From Streptococcus suis (GTDB lineage: Bacteria; Bacillota; Bacilli; Lactobacillales; Streptococcaceae): a DNA stretch of 64,000 bases. Under the pieces are notes generated by a model, which was given only the letters and a program-made list of their open reading frames with translations, was not told the DNA's origin and searched no databases. The DNA is taken from NCBI RefSeq assembly GCF_002960425.1, contig NZ_POIZ01000083.1, positions 1-64,000 of the forward strand, given 5' to 3'. Below, piece after piece: positions 8,189 through 17,809 of the stretch. The first letter of the stretch is position 1. The number at the start of each line of letters is the position of its first letter. Position numbers and translations under genes: made by a program.

Positions 8189-9067
8189 CTAGTTCAACAA
8201 ACTCAAATAATACTCTTCCAAATGCTGGCCCTGACGGTAAATCTCCAGAATTTCAATCCCTGATTGACCCACCAAATCAATAAGAGATTGAACATGTTCA
8301 TCCGCATCCAAGACCAAACCAGCCTCTTCCAAACTAACTTCCAGCCCCTTTTCTTCCAAATAAGCCTTCACAGCTGCATTGTCTGCCGTATCCAGATAGA
8401 GCTTTCTCGCCACGACCGCTGCCAAATCAGCCCTGGTCAGATCACGAATGACCTTGCCCTTGTGCATGATGACAAAACGATCTGCCAACAACTCCAACTC
8501 CGACAAGATATGACTAGAAATCAAGACCGTCATTCCGTACTCATCCCGCAAGCGCAAGATAATGTCCCGCACATCCTTGATCCCAGACGGATCCAAACCA
8601 TTGATCGGCTCATCCAAAATCAAAAACTCTGGAAAATCAATAATCGCCAAGGCAATGGACATCCGCTGCCGCATCCCAAGCGAAAAATTTTTGACCTTCT
8701 TCTTCCGATCCACATCCCCCAGACCAACCAAGTCCAGCACCTGCTGGATACGCTCCTTGGGATTTTCCAGGGATAATTGCAGAGCCGCATACATGAGATT
8801 GTCCCAGGCAGACATGTTGGGATACAGAGTAGGCGACTCAATAATAGCCCCCATCTTCACTGGTTTTGGATAGACCAGCTGACCAGCCGAGGGAAAAATC
8901 AGCCCTGACAAGATTCGGATCAGAGTTGTTTTTCCCGCACCATTTTGCCCAACCAGACCACAAATCTCTCCACGCTGGATGGCGAAGGATATCTGATCTA
9001 CCGCAGCCTGCTGACCATAGACCTTACTCATCCCCTCAATCCGCAACAAGACATTCTCTCTATTCAT
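8189..9067 (-). CDS. ABC transporter ATP-binding protein, BcrA-like
   Basis: 292-residue ATPase that powers the permease encoded next. Walker A is GQNGAGKTT, the signature is FSLGMRQR, Walker B is FLILDEPINGLDP and the H-loop is ISSHILSE. The C-terminal roughly 80 residues form the extra domain usual in BcrA-like ATPases. ATG at 9067 has AGGAGA upstream. A strong promoter with an embedded dyad lies just upstream (9104-9132). The paralogue at 60809-61708 has the same motifs, including EPINGLDP. Confidence 0.88.
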   Translation of the reverse strand: MNRENVLLRIEGMSKVYGQQAAVDQISFAIQRGEICGLVGQNGAGKTTLIRILSGLIFPSAGQLVYPKPVKMGAIIESPTLYPNMSAWDNLMYAALQLSLENPKERIQQVLDLVGLGDVDRKKKVKNFSLGMRQRMSIALAIIDFPEFLILDEPINGLDPSGIKDVRDIILRLRDEYGMTVLISSHILSELELLADRFVIMHKGKVIRDLTRADLAAVVARKLYLDTADNAAVKAYLEEKGLEVSLEEAGLVLDADEHVQSLIDLVGQSGIEILEIYRQGQHLEEYYLSLLN

Positions 9068-9103
9068 ACAAGTCTCCTTTTGTATCTTTGTTTTGATGTC
9101 TTA

Positions 9104-9132
9104 ATTGTATCATACAAACAATACAGTGTCAA
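9104..9132 (-). promoter_or_regulatory. Strong promoter with dyad operator for the ABC pair
   Basis: Minus strand: TTGACA (9127-9132), 17-bp spacer, TACAAT (9104-9109). A perfect dyad TTGTAT-G-ATACAA (9105-9117) covers the -10 and part of the spacer, which suggests a repressor operator. The regulator is not identifiable from the window. Confidence 0.7.
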
Positions 9133-9224
9133 GCCAAAAAATAAAAAAGTTTGGAAAGAAGCCAATTCAAAAAATAAAACCTATACTCACCGTCCAGTAC
9201 TGACTGGTGAATACAGGTTCTATC

Positions 9225-9803
9225 CTATTTCCATTTGGTCAAACACAAGTCTAAGGATTTACTGATAAGAAAGACCATAACCAGGGTCCAAAACGTTTTG
9301 GTCCAACCAATTTTAAAAGCCAAGGGTGTCACCACCAGAATATCAAAAATCAAAATAACCCTTGTAATCTTCCAATTAAAATATTTGTTACATAATAGGG
9401 CAACAATGTCACTGCCTGCTGTTGAGCCGTTTCCTTTAAGAACCAGGGCCATGGACAAACCAGTCGCTAGACCAGCTAAAATAGCAGAGGGAATAAGCGG
9501 AAGCCATTGGGCTTGTAGAAATCTTGTCACATACATGGTCACCGACATAGAACCCACTGCCAAAAAAGTATAGAAGACCCTTACTCTACTCAAAAAACGG
9601 TAGGCCAAAACAAGGAGAACGCCATTGAATATAAAACTTGTTACCCCTGCTTCCATGCCCAGAGTGTAGTAAAAAAGTAAGGCAAGCCCTGTGACCCCAC
9701 CTTCTCCAAACTCATGGGGAATGACCAACATATTCAAAACTAGGGCATACAAAATCCCACCCATAACAATCAGTAAACAATCTTTTAAACCTATCTTTGA
9801 CAT
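9225..9803 (-). CDS. YitT-family (DUF161) membrane protein, short form
   Basis: 192-residue membrane protein with five or six hydrophobic segments. The N-terminal stretch GGILYALVLNMLVIPHEFGEGGVTG and GSTAGSDIVALL are typical of YitT proteins. Most family members are about 280 residues and carry a soluble C-terminal DUF2179 domain; this one stops after the membrane region, and no frame downstream supplies the missing domain. It may be a natural short form or a truncation. Substrate unknown. It is monocistronic. Confidence 0.7.
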   Translation of the reverse strand: MSKIGLKDCLLIVMGGILYALVLNMLVIPHEFGEGGVTGLALLFYYTLGMEAGVTSFIFNGVLLVLAYRFLSRVRVFYTFLAVGSMSVTMYVTRFLQAQWLPLIPSAILAGLATGLSMALVLKGNGSTAGSDIVALLCNKYFNWKITRVILIFDILVVTPLAFKIGWTKTFWTLVMVFLISKSLDLCLTKWK

Positions 9804-9896
9804 AAAAACACCTACTGGATTTGTCTATATTTAGTATATCAAAAAAAGTAGAAAGCGGATACACTTTCTACTCATTCTACACCGAGATTGTTAGGA

Positions 9897-10280
9897 TTAT
9901 TTCCCCAAAACAGCGGATGCCAAGGCTTTTTGAATAGCAATAACACTCTTGTCACTCTTGAACTGAAGAGTTTCTGCAGGCTCTGCCGCAGAAGAAATCC
10001 AAATTTTTAATTCAGCATCCAAGTCAAAATGGCCAGAGGTTTCGACCGTAAAACGCGAGATCGAACGATAGGGAATAGACTTATATGAAACCTTCTTACC
10101 AGACATTCCTTGCTTGTCCACCAAGATCAAACGATACTCAGTAAAGACAATCAAGTCACGAACCAAGCTAAAGGCCATCTCCACCTGTTCAGCATCCAAA
10201 AGGATATCTGCCAAATCCTGCTCTACCTTATCATTATTCATCTGCGAGGCATTGCCCATCAAACCTGAAAACAAACCCAT
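9897..10280 (-). CDS. Bacterial PH-domain protein
   Basis: 127-residue cytosolic protein with a bacterial pleckstrin-homology-like fold: repeated beta strands (EYRLILVDKQG, VSYKSIPYRSISRFTVET) and a C-terminal helix. ATG at 10280 with GGAGT upstream. The family is widespread in Firmicutes with no agreed function. It is followed by a short gap and sits alone. Confidence 0.7.
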   Translation of the reverse strand: MGLFSGLMGNASQMNNDKVEQDLADILLDAEQVEMAFSLVRDLIVFTEYRLILVDKQGMSGKKVSYKSIPYRSISRFTVETSGHFDLDAELKIWISSAAEPAETLQFKSDKSVIAIQKALASAVLGK

Positions 10281-10366
10281 GTGTTTACTCCTTTTTTGTT
10301 TTTCCTTATTTTACCGAAAAATGTGGAATAAAAAAAGCAAAAACCCCAGAAGAGTTTTTGCTGCTG

Positions 10367-11968
10367 TCAAACTGATAGATGAACCTGCTCATCAAAGAGG
10401 GCTAAAAAACTTTCCTCCTGAGAGTGTGTCACAACAATCACCAGTTTGTCCCTTATTTTCTCGAGACTATCTGCAATCAATTGTTCGCTTTGAGAATCTA
10501 AGCCTGTTGTAGGTTCATCAAATAAAAAGACCTCTGCATCACGGTAAAGGGCACGCGCCAAATCAAACCGTCTCTCTTCCCCACCTGATAATTGCTGAGA
10601 AGAGGTCAAGAGAGTAGCAAATCCATCTCCCTGCCGATAGAACCAGTCCTCTAAACCAACTTGCCGCAAGCAACCCATTGCTTTATTCTCATCTAAAGGC
10701 GCAAACAAGGTCAAATTATCCCCGATGCTAGCTGTAAATAGATTGGTTTTCTGCGGTAGGTAGTAAATTTTCCGAAAGAGGGCAAGCTGATCCAGTTCTG
10801 CCAGATCCCTAAGATTGACTAAGATCCGTCCCTCATCTGCTTTCTGAACCCCCATTAGCAGACGGAGCAAGGTCGTCTTCCCACACCCGCTCTTGCCCAA
10901 GATAGCGTATTTTTTATTGGCTTGGAAACGATAGGAAAACCTATCAAACAGACGGTGGTTATTTTGCTCAAAACTAATAGCATCCAAGCTGATGCTGTCA
11001 ATGGTTTCAGTCAGTTTCACTTTGGCTTCATTTTCCTTGGATGTTCCCTGTAGAATTGTGGTCAAATCTGCCACAACCGTCCGACTAGAAAGATAATCCG
11101 TCAGCAAGCCTGACATGGTTTGGATAGGACCTGCCACAGTTCCCATCAGGGTTGTCATAGCAATCAAATCCGAAATGTTCAGCAGACCTTGAAAAACAAA
11201 TATCCCTCCAATAATCCAGGAACCTGAATAGACCACGCTGCTCAAACTGTAGGAAACCGCATAGGTCTGGGATTGTTTTTGGGCAAAACGGTTAGCACGC
11301 CTAGTGTATTCCTGATTGGATGCCGCCAGCTTTTCTTGGAAAACTGGCGTGATGGCGCTGATGCGAATGAAAGAGAGAGCTTCTACAAACTCACTAAACA
11401 AGGTAAGATAGGCATTTTTCTCCTCCTGACTGTCCTTTGTCGCACGAGCTAAAATCCCCTTATTTATCACCGGAGCCAAAAATGGAATAAAGCAGAGCGC
11501 CAACATGATCATAGCCATGGTTCCTTGAAGGTAGAGAGCCCCAATCAAAGAAAAACTAAAAACCAACAGGCTTGTCACCATGGACAGGAGCGGCGTTAGA
11601 TAGGTAGTTTCCAAGATATTCAGATGATGAACCAAGACATGGACCTTATCTGCCTGATTGTCTTTTGCTGCCTCTCCTAAGTCCTCACGCGCATAGACAG
11701 TCACTAATTGATTGCGCGTCTCTTCCATAATCTGATTGATTGCCTTAAACTTGAGACAGCGGGGCAGGTAATCAAAATAGCCATCACATAAAAAGAATAC
11801 CACTGCAATCACTGAACTGGTCACAAATGCCTTCTGGTCACCAGATAAGGCCGCTTCCGAAACACGCGCATAAATAAAACCCGTTGCTGCTAAAATCAGA
11901 GCATAGACCACCGACACAGCAGTATAAGCAACTACTGCCAACTTGCATTTTCTAAGGTAGTAAAACAC
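10367..11968 (-). CDS. ABC exporter, fused membrane and ATPase domains
   Basis: 533-residue half-transporter. The first about 300 residues contain some five to six membrane helices; the C-terminal domain has Walker A GKSGCGKTTLL, signature LSGGEERR, Walker B VFLFDEPTTGLD and an H-loop VVTHSQEE. This matches type IV exporters of the MsbA/CydC-like class that work as dimers. The substrate is not evident. The gene is monocistronic, transcribed from an AT-rich gap upstream. A single half-transporter with no partner gene suggests a homodimer. Confidence 0.85.
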   Translation of the reverse strand: MFYYLRKCKLAVVAYTAVSVVYALILAATGFIYARVSEAALSGDQKAFVTSSVIAVVFFLCDGYFDYLPRCLKFKAINQIMEETRNQLVTVYAREDLGEAAKDNQADKVHVLVHHLNILETTYLTPLLSMVTSLLVFSFSLIGALYLQGTMAMIMLALCFIPFLAPVINKGILARATKDSQEEKNAYLTLFSEFVEALSFIRISAITPVFQEKLAASNQEYTRRANRFAQKQSQTYAVSYSLSSVVYSGSWIIGGIFVFQGLLNISDLIAMTTLMGTVAGPIQTMSGLLTDYLSSRTVVADLTTILQGTSKENEAKVKLTETIDSISLDAISFEQNNHRLFDRFSYRFQANKKYAILGKSGCGKTTLLRLLMGVQKADEGRILVNLRDLAELDQLALFRKIYYLPQKTNLFTASIGDNLTLFAPLDENKAMGCLRQVGLEDWFYRQGDGFATLLTSSQQLSGGEERRFDLARALYRDAEVFLFDEPTTGLDSQSEQLIADSLEKIRDKLVIVVTHSQEESFLALFDEQVHLSV

Positions 11969-12292
11969 CGTTCAAACCTCCAATCCATTTCTGTTTATTT
12001 AATCATAGTATATTATAATACATTTTTCGGAGTATAACCAAATTTTTATGAAAAAAGCCAGGACCTGCCTGACTTCTTATAGAATTGATTGGATTAGCTG
12101 AAGATTGAACTTAAGGTTCATCGAAGCGACTTAACGAAGTTTTAACTTGATTTTCAAAGCTGAACAGCTGTAAACTGACTTCCGTCAGTTCCCATCTCCC
12201 ACTAGTAGAAAAGGGCCACTGGACCTTAGCCATTGGTAAGCCGACTGCTGTCGGCTCTTATCTCCAACTAACAACAGTCCCCCGGACTGTTG
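11969..12292. repeat. Gap with BOX-related palindromes
   Basis: The 324-bp gap between the ABC exporter and prfC holds AT-rich promoter-like DNA (11990-12050) and then a string of palindromes: CTGACTTCCGTCAG (12177-12190), CCGACTGCTGTCGG (12241-12254) and AACAACAGTCC..GGACTGTTGTT (12272-12294). The last one touches the prfC stop codon and could act as its terminator. They resemble the boxB-type modules elsewhere in the window, but no complete A-B-C element is visible. Confidence 0.55.
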
Positions 12293-13837
12293 TTACATCT
12301 TCTCTTCCAACTCCACATCTGGGTACTTATCCGCGAACCAGCGGAGGGCGAAGTCGTTTTCAAAGAGGAAGACGGGTTGGTCAAAGCGGTCTTTGGCTAG
12401 GATGTTGCGGCTTGAGGACATGCGTTCATCCAGGTCTTCTGGCTTGATCCAACGGACTGTCTTTTTGCCCATTGGGGTCATGACCACTTCTGCATTGTAC
12501 TCGCCTTCCATGCGGTGTTTGAAAACTTCAAACTGGAGCTGACCAACAGCCCCCAGCATATACTCGCCAGTCTGGTAGTTCTTGTAGAGCTGGATAGCTC
12601 CTTCTTGCACCAATTGCTCAATTCCCTTGTGGAAGGATTTTTGTTTCATGACGTTTTTAGCAGACACTTTCATGAAAATTTCCGGGGTAAAGGTTGGTAG
12701 CGGTTCGAATTCAAACTTGTTCTTGCCTACGGTCAAGGTATCTCCTACCTGATAGGTTCCTGTATCATAAACCCCGATAATGTCCCCCGCAACTGCATTT
12801 TCCACATTCTCACGGGACTCGGCCATGAACTGGGTCACATTTGACAACTTGGCTCCCTTTCCTGTACGAGGCAGGTTGACCGCCATACCGCGTTCAAATT
12901 CACCTGAAACCACACGGACAAAGGCAATGCGGTCGCGGTGACGAGGGTCCATGTTGGCTTGGATTTTGAAGACAAAGCCTGAAAAATCTTTATTGAGCGG
13001 GTCAATGACATCCCCTGTCGTTGTCTTGTGACCATGTGGCTCTGGAGCAAATTCCAAGAAGGTATCAAGGAAGGTCTGCACACCAAAGTTGGTCAGGGCT
13101 GAACCGAAGAAGACAGGTGTCAAATCGCCGTCCAAAATCGCCTGCTCTGAGAATTCATTCCCAGCTTCCGCCAAAAGCTCAATATCATCCAGAACTTGAG
13201 CATAAAATGGGTTAGAGCCAAATAACTTATCACCCTCATCCAAGCTTGCAAAACGCTCCTCGCTACGGTAGAGTTCCAAGCGTTTGTTATGGAGGTCATA
13301 AAGTCCCTCAAAAGATTTCCCCATACCAATCGGCCAGTTCATCGGATAGCTGGCAATACCCAAGACTTCTTCCAACTCCTGCAATAAATCAAGCGGCTCA
13401 CGACCGTCACGGTCCAACTTGTTGATAAAGGTAAAAACAGGAATGTTGCGGTGCTTAACAACCTCAAAGAGTTTTTTGGTTTGGGCCTCGATACCTTTGG
13501 CAGAGTCCACTACCATGACAGCCGCATCCACCGCCATCAAGGTCCGATAGGTATCCTCAGAGAAGTCCTCGTGTCCTGGCGTATCCAAAATGTTAACACG
13601 CTTGCCCGCATAGTCAAACTGCATAACAGATGAGGTAACAGAGATACCACGCTGTTTCTCGATATCCATCCAGTCAGACTTAGCAAAGTTACCAGTCTTT
13701 TTCCCCTTGACCGTCCCTGCCTCACGAATTTCACCACCAAAGTAGAGCAACTGCTCAGTAATTGTGGTCTTACCCGCGTCCGGGTGAGAGATGATCGCAA
13801 AGGTGCGGCGTTTCTTGATTTCTTCTTGTAGTGACAT
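12293..13837 (-). CDS. prfC: Peptide chain release factor 3 (RF3)
   Basis: 514-residue GTPase that recycles RF1/RF2 from the ribosome after peptide release. G1 is [10 protein letters not shown]3 is DTPGHEDF and G4 is [10 protein letters not shown]; the length fits RF3. The start at 13837 ([11 protein letters not shown]) has AAGGAA upstream; a longer frame to 13882 lacks a ribosome site and adds nothing conserved. Monocistronic, with its stop overlapping a BOX-type palindrome. Confidence 0.95.
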   Translation of the reverse strand: MSLQEEIKKRRTFAIISHPDAGKTTITEQLLYFGGEIREAGTVKGKKTGNFAKSDWMDIEKQRGISVTSSVMQFDYAGKRVNILDTPGHEDFSEDTYRTLMAVDAAVMVVDSAKGIEAQTKKLFEVVKHRNIPVFTFINKLDRDGREPLDLLQELEEVLGIASYPMNWPIGMGKSFEGLYDLHNKRLELYRSEERFASLDEGDKLFGSNPFYAQVLDDIELLAEAGNEFSEQAILDGDLTPVFFGSALTNFGVQTFLDTFLEFAPEPHGHKTTTGDVIDPLNKDFSGFVFKIQANMDPRHRDRIAFVRVVSGEFERGMAVNLPRTGKGAKLSNVTQFMAESRENVENAVAGDIIGVYDTGTYQVGDTLTVGKNKFEFEPLPTFTPEIFMKVSAKNVMKQKSFHKGIEQLVQEGAIQLYKNYQTGEYMLGAVGQLQFEVFKHRMEGEYNAEVVMTPMGKKTVRWIKPEDLDERMSSSRNILAKDRFDQPVFLFENDFALRWFADKYPDVELEEKM

Positions 13838-13981
13838 GATGTTTATTCCTTTTTCTTTGGTCCATAGCAGAGCTGACTTCAACTTTTTCCTATCATAAAA
13901 TGAGACAAAAGAAAAAGAGAGTGACTACTGCAACTCTCTTATTATATCGGAAACACGGGAATTTTTCAAACGCTTGGAAAA

Positions 13982-14668
13982 TCAATCTTGGAGTAGATAG
14001 ACTAATTTCTTTTTCCAATATAATTGGAACCCTACCTGAACAGAACTAATTAAACATGATATTATTAGTGAAAGTAGGACAAAATTGAACCAAGTCCCTT
14101 GGCTATTGACTATGGGTAAGCGAGTCAAATAACCATAATTACCTTTTGTCAACCAATTAACAAAAAGCATGACCAGATGAAGCATGACTGTCAGTGACAA
14201 ACGCTCCCGTCTTGAAAGACTGAATTGATGTCCCTCTGTCAAAATATAAGACAAACACAACACTGCTAAAGCATAATGACCAACCACAAAGGTAAAGAAG
14301 GTCAGATGTGGAAAAGGAAAGGGATCGAAGACCGGGTAAATAAAAGCCACCAAGGAACCAATGAGACCAAGATAGGAAAAGTAGAGTTTCAAATCTCCCT
14401 TCCTAGCAAACAGTGAAAATAATATGGCTAGTCGACAATGATAAAAGGGTAAACTTTCAGAAAGGGACCAATCGGACCAAATATACCAAGTATATAGACT
14501 AACCACTTGAAAAAGTAAAATTGTCCAAAACAAACGATTAAACCAAGTTTTAGTATAATATCGCGTGGTCAAGTAAAGCAAGATAAAAAGCGGTAGCAAC
14601 AAGCCAAGGTGAGTAAATAACCCTAGATGCGGGCCATGCGAAACTTGATTAGTAAAAAAATCATTCAT
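13982..14668 (-). CDS. YwaF/TIGR02206-family membrane protein
   Basis: 228-residue protein with about seven membrane helices, fitting the YwaF family of uncharacterised integral membrane proteins (HCRLAI, SLVAFIYPVFDPFPFPHLTFF, KGNYGYL). The start is put at 14668 because GGGGGAG lies 5 nt upstream; an upstream ATG at 14698 lacks such a site. Function unknown. Confidence 0.7.
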   Translation of the reverse strand: MNDFFTNQVSHGPHLGLFTHLGLLLPLFILLYLTTRYYTKTWFNRLFWTILLFQVVSLYTWYIWSDWSLSESLPFYHCRLAILFSLFARKGDLKLYFSYLGLIGSLVAFIYPVFDPFPFPHLTFFTFVVGHYALAVLCLSYILTEGHQFSLSRRERLSLTVMLHLVMLFVNWLTKGNYGYLTRLPIVNSQGTWFNFVLLSLIISCLISSVQVGFQLYWKKKLVYLLQD

Positions 14669-14800
14669 ACTTTCTCCCCCTAAATCCTTTCTAACCATTC
14701 AAATCAAATATAGTATATCAAATTGTATAAATGTTTACAAGGTTAACCAAGAAAATTGAATATCACTCAATTTAAAACTTGCAACAACAGACTACACATT

Positions 14801-16006
14801 TTAAAAACCACTTTTCTTCATCAATTTCAGAAATCGTTGCAACCAATCACGCTGCTCTTGCAAACCATCCAAACTATCCACAAATTCAATACATTTCTTA
14901 GCTCGTTCAGTATAGGGATAATATTTTTTCACCTGTCTTCTCAATTCTAAAACAACACATAACAACTCATCTTGTTGTCGTTGTTCCATCCGACGATGAT
15001 GTACATAGTCTGAATGCCACTTTTCAAGCATGAACAGTTGATTATCGAGGCTTTCAATAGTCTGAACTGTTTTCAGGTCATCCAGTCGATTCTGCGAATG
15101 GAGCCAATCACACAAACTCTTCACACGAGCCTGTTTTCGCTCGAGTTCCGCGATAGCCAATCTTTCCTGTGCTTCTTTTCGTTCAAGAAATTTTTGATGG
15201 TCTTCTATTTTATGACAGATTTCTCTATCTTCCGTTTGGGAATCAAGCGAGTTCTTCAAAGCAATTGACTCTTCATCGAATTGTCCATCTAGCCAGGCTA
15301 GTAAATCCTGCTTTTTCTGAGCCCATCTCTTCAAGTCAAGTTGTCTTTGTCGCTCACGCTCTGCCTCTCTTTCCCTCTTAGCTAGCAATTTCTCTCGTTC
15401 AAGGGCATTTTTACGCAATGCAGCAGCAACTCGCTCGTGCAGTTTCCACCTTCTAAGCTTTTTTAAATAGACTTCTACATCAAAAACTTGATTCAATTCA
15501 GGTCGTAAATAATCATTAACCACATAGAGGATACGCTCCATCTTATGAAAGGCAAGCTGTCGTTCCGATTGTTTTCCACTCAAGGCCAGTTTAAATAGCT
15601 GGTAATCATTCCAAGGATTATAGCGATTGCCCCTATCTGCCTTAAAATAGCCCTTCTGATAGTATTCATCTAAACTATCCAAGTCCATTATTTCTTTGAG
15701 GCTTGAAAAGTCAGAGTTGGACCGCAAACGATATTCTCGCTCTGCCTTCTTCAAACTCTTTGTCAGTTCCTTATTTTGAAATTTTTTGATACAAGAGGAT
15801 CCAATTGGTGATAGCTTTATATTACTAAGATCTGTACGAGAAACAGAATAGACTTTCTGCAAGTGAGCCTTACCACATAAACACTTGCTTTCCATGACCT
15901 TATCAATTTTTTCTAGCTTTACCCTTGTCCATTCCTGCCTAGCTTCTTCCCAATTATTAGCTAGACTCAAGGAAATGACTATCGCTTGTAAATTTGAATC
16001 CTTCAT
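14801..16006 (-). CDS. Coiled-coil protein with N-terminal Cys motif, unknown function
   Basis: 401 residues from ATG at 16006 (AGAGG 5 nt upstream); the longer frame to 16219 overlaps murF and is not supported. The N-terminal 80 residues hold CLCGKAHLQ (C42, C44, H48) and then IGSSCIKKF (C72), a possible metal-binding or nucleic-acid-binding module of a kind I associate with phage/plasmid hypothetical proteins. The middle (about 215-330) is highly charged, with Arg/Glu-rich heptads (EREAERERQRQ) predicting long coiled coils. The C-terminus has helical pairs. No signal peptide or membrane segment. It sits between murF and a membrane protein and is probably monocistronic. I do not recognise the function. 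Confidence 0.7.
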   Translation of the reverse strand: MKDSNLQAIVISLSLANNWEEARQEWTRVKLEKIDKVMESKCLCGKAHLQKVYSVSRTDLSNIKLSPIGSSCIKKFQNKELTKSLKKAEREYRLRSNSDFSSLKEIMDLDSLDEYYQKGYFKADRGNRYNPWNDYQLFKLALSGKQSERQLAFHKMERILYVVNDYLRPELNQVFDVEVYLKKLRRWKLHERVAAALRKNALEREKLLAKREREAERERQRQLDLKRWAQKKQDLLAWLDGQFDEESIALKNSLDSQTEDREICHKIEDHQKFLERKEAQERLAIAELERKQARVKSLCDWLHSQNRLDDLKTVQTIESLDNQLFMLEKWHSDYVHHRRMEQRQQDELLCVVLELRRQVKKYYPYTERAKKCIEFVDSLDGLQEQRDWLQRFLKLMKKSGF

Positions 16007-16134
16007 CTCAACCTCTTTTTGTATATTGTTATTATATATTTTATAAAATATATACATACTTTTCAAGGTCTTGAACAAATAAAAATGATTGAACTTCTCC
16101 GCATTTTTGCAAAAGAAATTCAATCCTATTCTTA

Positions 16135-17496
16135 CTATTTTTCTAATGCTTCCACCACTTTGCCAAGATTCATGGAGTTGGAGCCTTTGAAGAGGATTTG
16201 GTCGTCTTTTCCTAGACACTCCCTAACCTGTTTAACCAGTTCTTCAAATTGGTCCTGCTCTGCATTTTTCCTAAAGAAATAGACTTTTCCAATCGGAAAT
16301 ATCTGACTAGCCAGCTGGGCCAGACCTTCAATGTCCTGACCGTAAAAAATGACGGTGTCTAGCACATCAGGCGACAGGCTCAAAATCATCTGATTATGAA
16401 GATCAACCGACTGGCTGCCCAGTTCTTTCATATCTGCCAAAACCGCGATTTTCTTGCCGCCGTCGTTTGCGGGAATACTAGAAAAAGTTTCCAAAATCAA
16501 TCGCATGGCCGTTGGGTTAGCGTTGTAGACATCACTAAGAATATCGGCTCCGTTAGCTGCCTTTTTCCACTCGGTGCGGTTGCGGGTCAAGTTAAGACTG
16601 GCTAGGGCTGAGGTGATGGCCTCATCAGACACACCCAAGGTCTTGCCCACATAGCTTGCTACCATGGCATTGGTGGCATTGTACTTGCCTGTTACAGGCA
16701 GGAAAATATCGCCGTCCATAAAATTGACGGTGAAAGTCAGGCTGTCCTTGCTCTCAACCAGACTGGTCACCTGCAAATCAGCCTGCTCACCGAAGCGAAT
16801 GAGTTCTACATGGCTAGGTAAGAGCTTATCCGCAATTGGATCTGCCGGGATCAAGAGTTTACTACCTGGCTCCATTCCATCTGCAATCTGTAATTTTCCC
16901 TTGGCAATCTCTTCTCGTGAGCCGAAAAATTCCAGGTGGGCTTCTCCAAAAAGGGTAACAACTGATAGGCTTGGTTTAGCAATTTCAGACAAGAGGTGAA
17001 TATCGCCCAAGTGGTCCTGCCCCATTTCCAAGACCAGTTTTTCTGTATCGTCAGGCATATGGAGGACGGTGTATGGCAGACCGATTTCGTTGTTGTAGTT
17101 GCCTTGGGTCTTGTAAGTCTTGTAAGTCGTCGCTAGAACATCGTGAATCATGTCCTTGGTGGTCGTTTTACCGTTTGAACCTGTCACGGCAATGACTTCT
17201 ACCCCTGTTTTCTCTAGGTAGTAGGCCGCTAATTGTTGAAGCGCAGCCAAGCAGTCATCTACTAGAATGTGGGGAACATCAAGGCTGACTTCCGAAAGGG
17301 TTACTGCGCAGCCATTTTCAAAAGCAACAGGAATAAAGTCATGACCGTCACGCGCACCCTTGAGGGGAACAAAAAGGTCACCAGTTGTGACGAGTCGGCT
17401 ATCGAACTCGACCTTGTTGAGTGCTGTATCAGGATAAAGACTACTATCATTTTTTGCGCCCAAGACCTGAGCGACTTCGTGTAGGGTTAATTTCAT
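16135..17496 (-). CDS. murF: UDP-MurNAc-tripeptide:D-Ala-D-Ala ligase MurF
   Basis: 453-residue Mur ligase that adds D-Ala-D-Ala to UDP-MurNAc-tripeptide, the last cytoplasmic step of the peptidoglycan precursor. The ATP loop is VTGSNGKTTTKD, followed by the GNYNNEIG and central HLEFFGSREEIAKGK motifs of the family and DVYNANPTAM. ATG at 17496 has GGAG upstream; the annotated M four codons earlier has none. A MITE-like element lies directly upstream. Its substrate is supplied by Ddl, encoded about 1 kb further upstream. Confidence 0.95.
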   Translation of the reverse strand: MKLTLHEVAQVLGAKNDSSLYPDTALNKVEFDSRLVTTGDLFVPLKGARDGHDFIPVAFENGCAVTLSEVSLDVPHILVDDCLAALQQLAAYYLEKTGVEVIAVTGSNGKTTTKDMIHDVLATTYKTYKTQGNYNNEIGLPYTVLHMPDDTEKLVLEMGQDHLGDIHLLSEIAKPSLSVVTLFGEAHLEFFGSREEIAKGKLQIADGMEPGSKLLIPADPIADKLLPSHVELIRFGEQADLQVTSLVESKDSLTFTVNFMDGDIFLPVTGKYNATNAMVASYVGKTLGVSDEAITSALASLNLTRNRTEWKKAANGADILSDVYNANPTAMRLILETFSSIPANDGGKKIAVLADMKELGSQSVDLHNQMILSLSPDVLDTVIFYGQDIEGLAQLASQIFPIGKVYFFRKNAEQDQFEELVKQVRECLGKDDQILFKGSNSMNLGKVVEALEK

Positions 17497-17512
17497 TATT
17501 TTCTCCAATATA

Positions 17513-17772
17513 GTCTTTTAGTTTACTTTTAGTACTCGCTCCAACTATCTGGGAGATAGTTGGAGGTTGGAAATAAAGCGAACAAAGTTCGCACCAACAG
17601 CCGCAGGCATAACTCAATGCTTTCTAATTTCTAGGCATTGACTTGAAACAGTCCCCCAGACTGTTTCAATCAGGCAAGGCGAGTTCAAACACTCCAGTGG
17701 AGTGTTTGAAGTTGGAAATAAGGAAACAAAGTTTCCTCATTCGTCGACGTAATAAAAGATAAACTAAATGAC
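17513..17772 (+). mobile_element. MITE-like element, copy 1
   Basis: 260-bp element with imperfect terminal inverted repeats: left GTCTTTTAGTTTACTTTTAG (from 17513), right GTAATAAAAGATAAACTAAA..GAC (17749-17772). The inside holds boxB-like palindromes (CAACTATCTGGGAGATAGTTG, GCGAACAAAGTTCGC, GAAACAGTCCCCCAGACTGTTTC, CAAACACTCCAGTGGAGTGTTTG). A second copy with the same ends lies at 23989-24219 in the opposite orientation. No ORF; mobility would need a transposase in trans. TA is present at the left flank only. Confidence 0.65.
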
Positions 17773-17809
17773 GATAAACTAAAAAAGAGCTTTCGCTCTC
17801 TCTATTATA

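Noticed and set aside
16007-16219. 71-residue N-terminal extension of the coiled-coil protein
   Set aside because: It overlaps murF by 85 bp in another frame; ATG 16006 has AGAGG.
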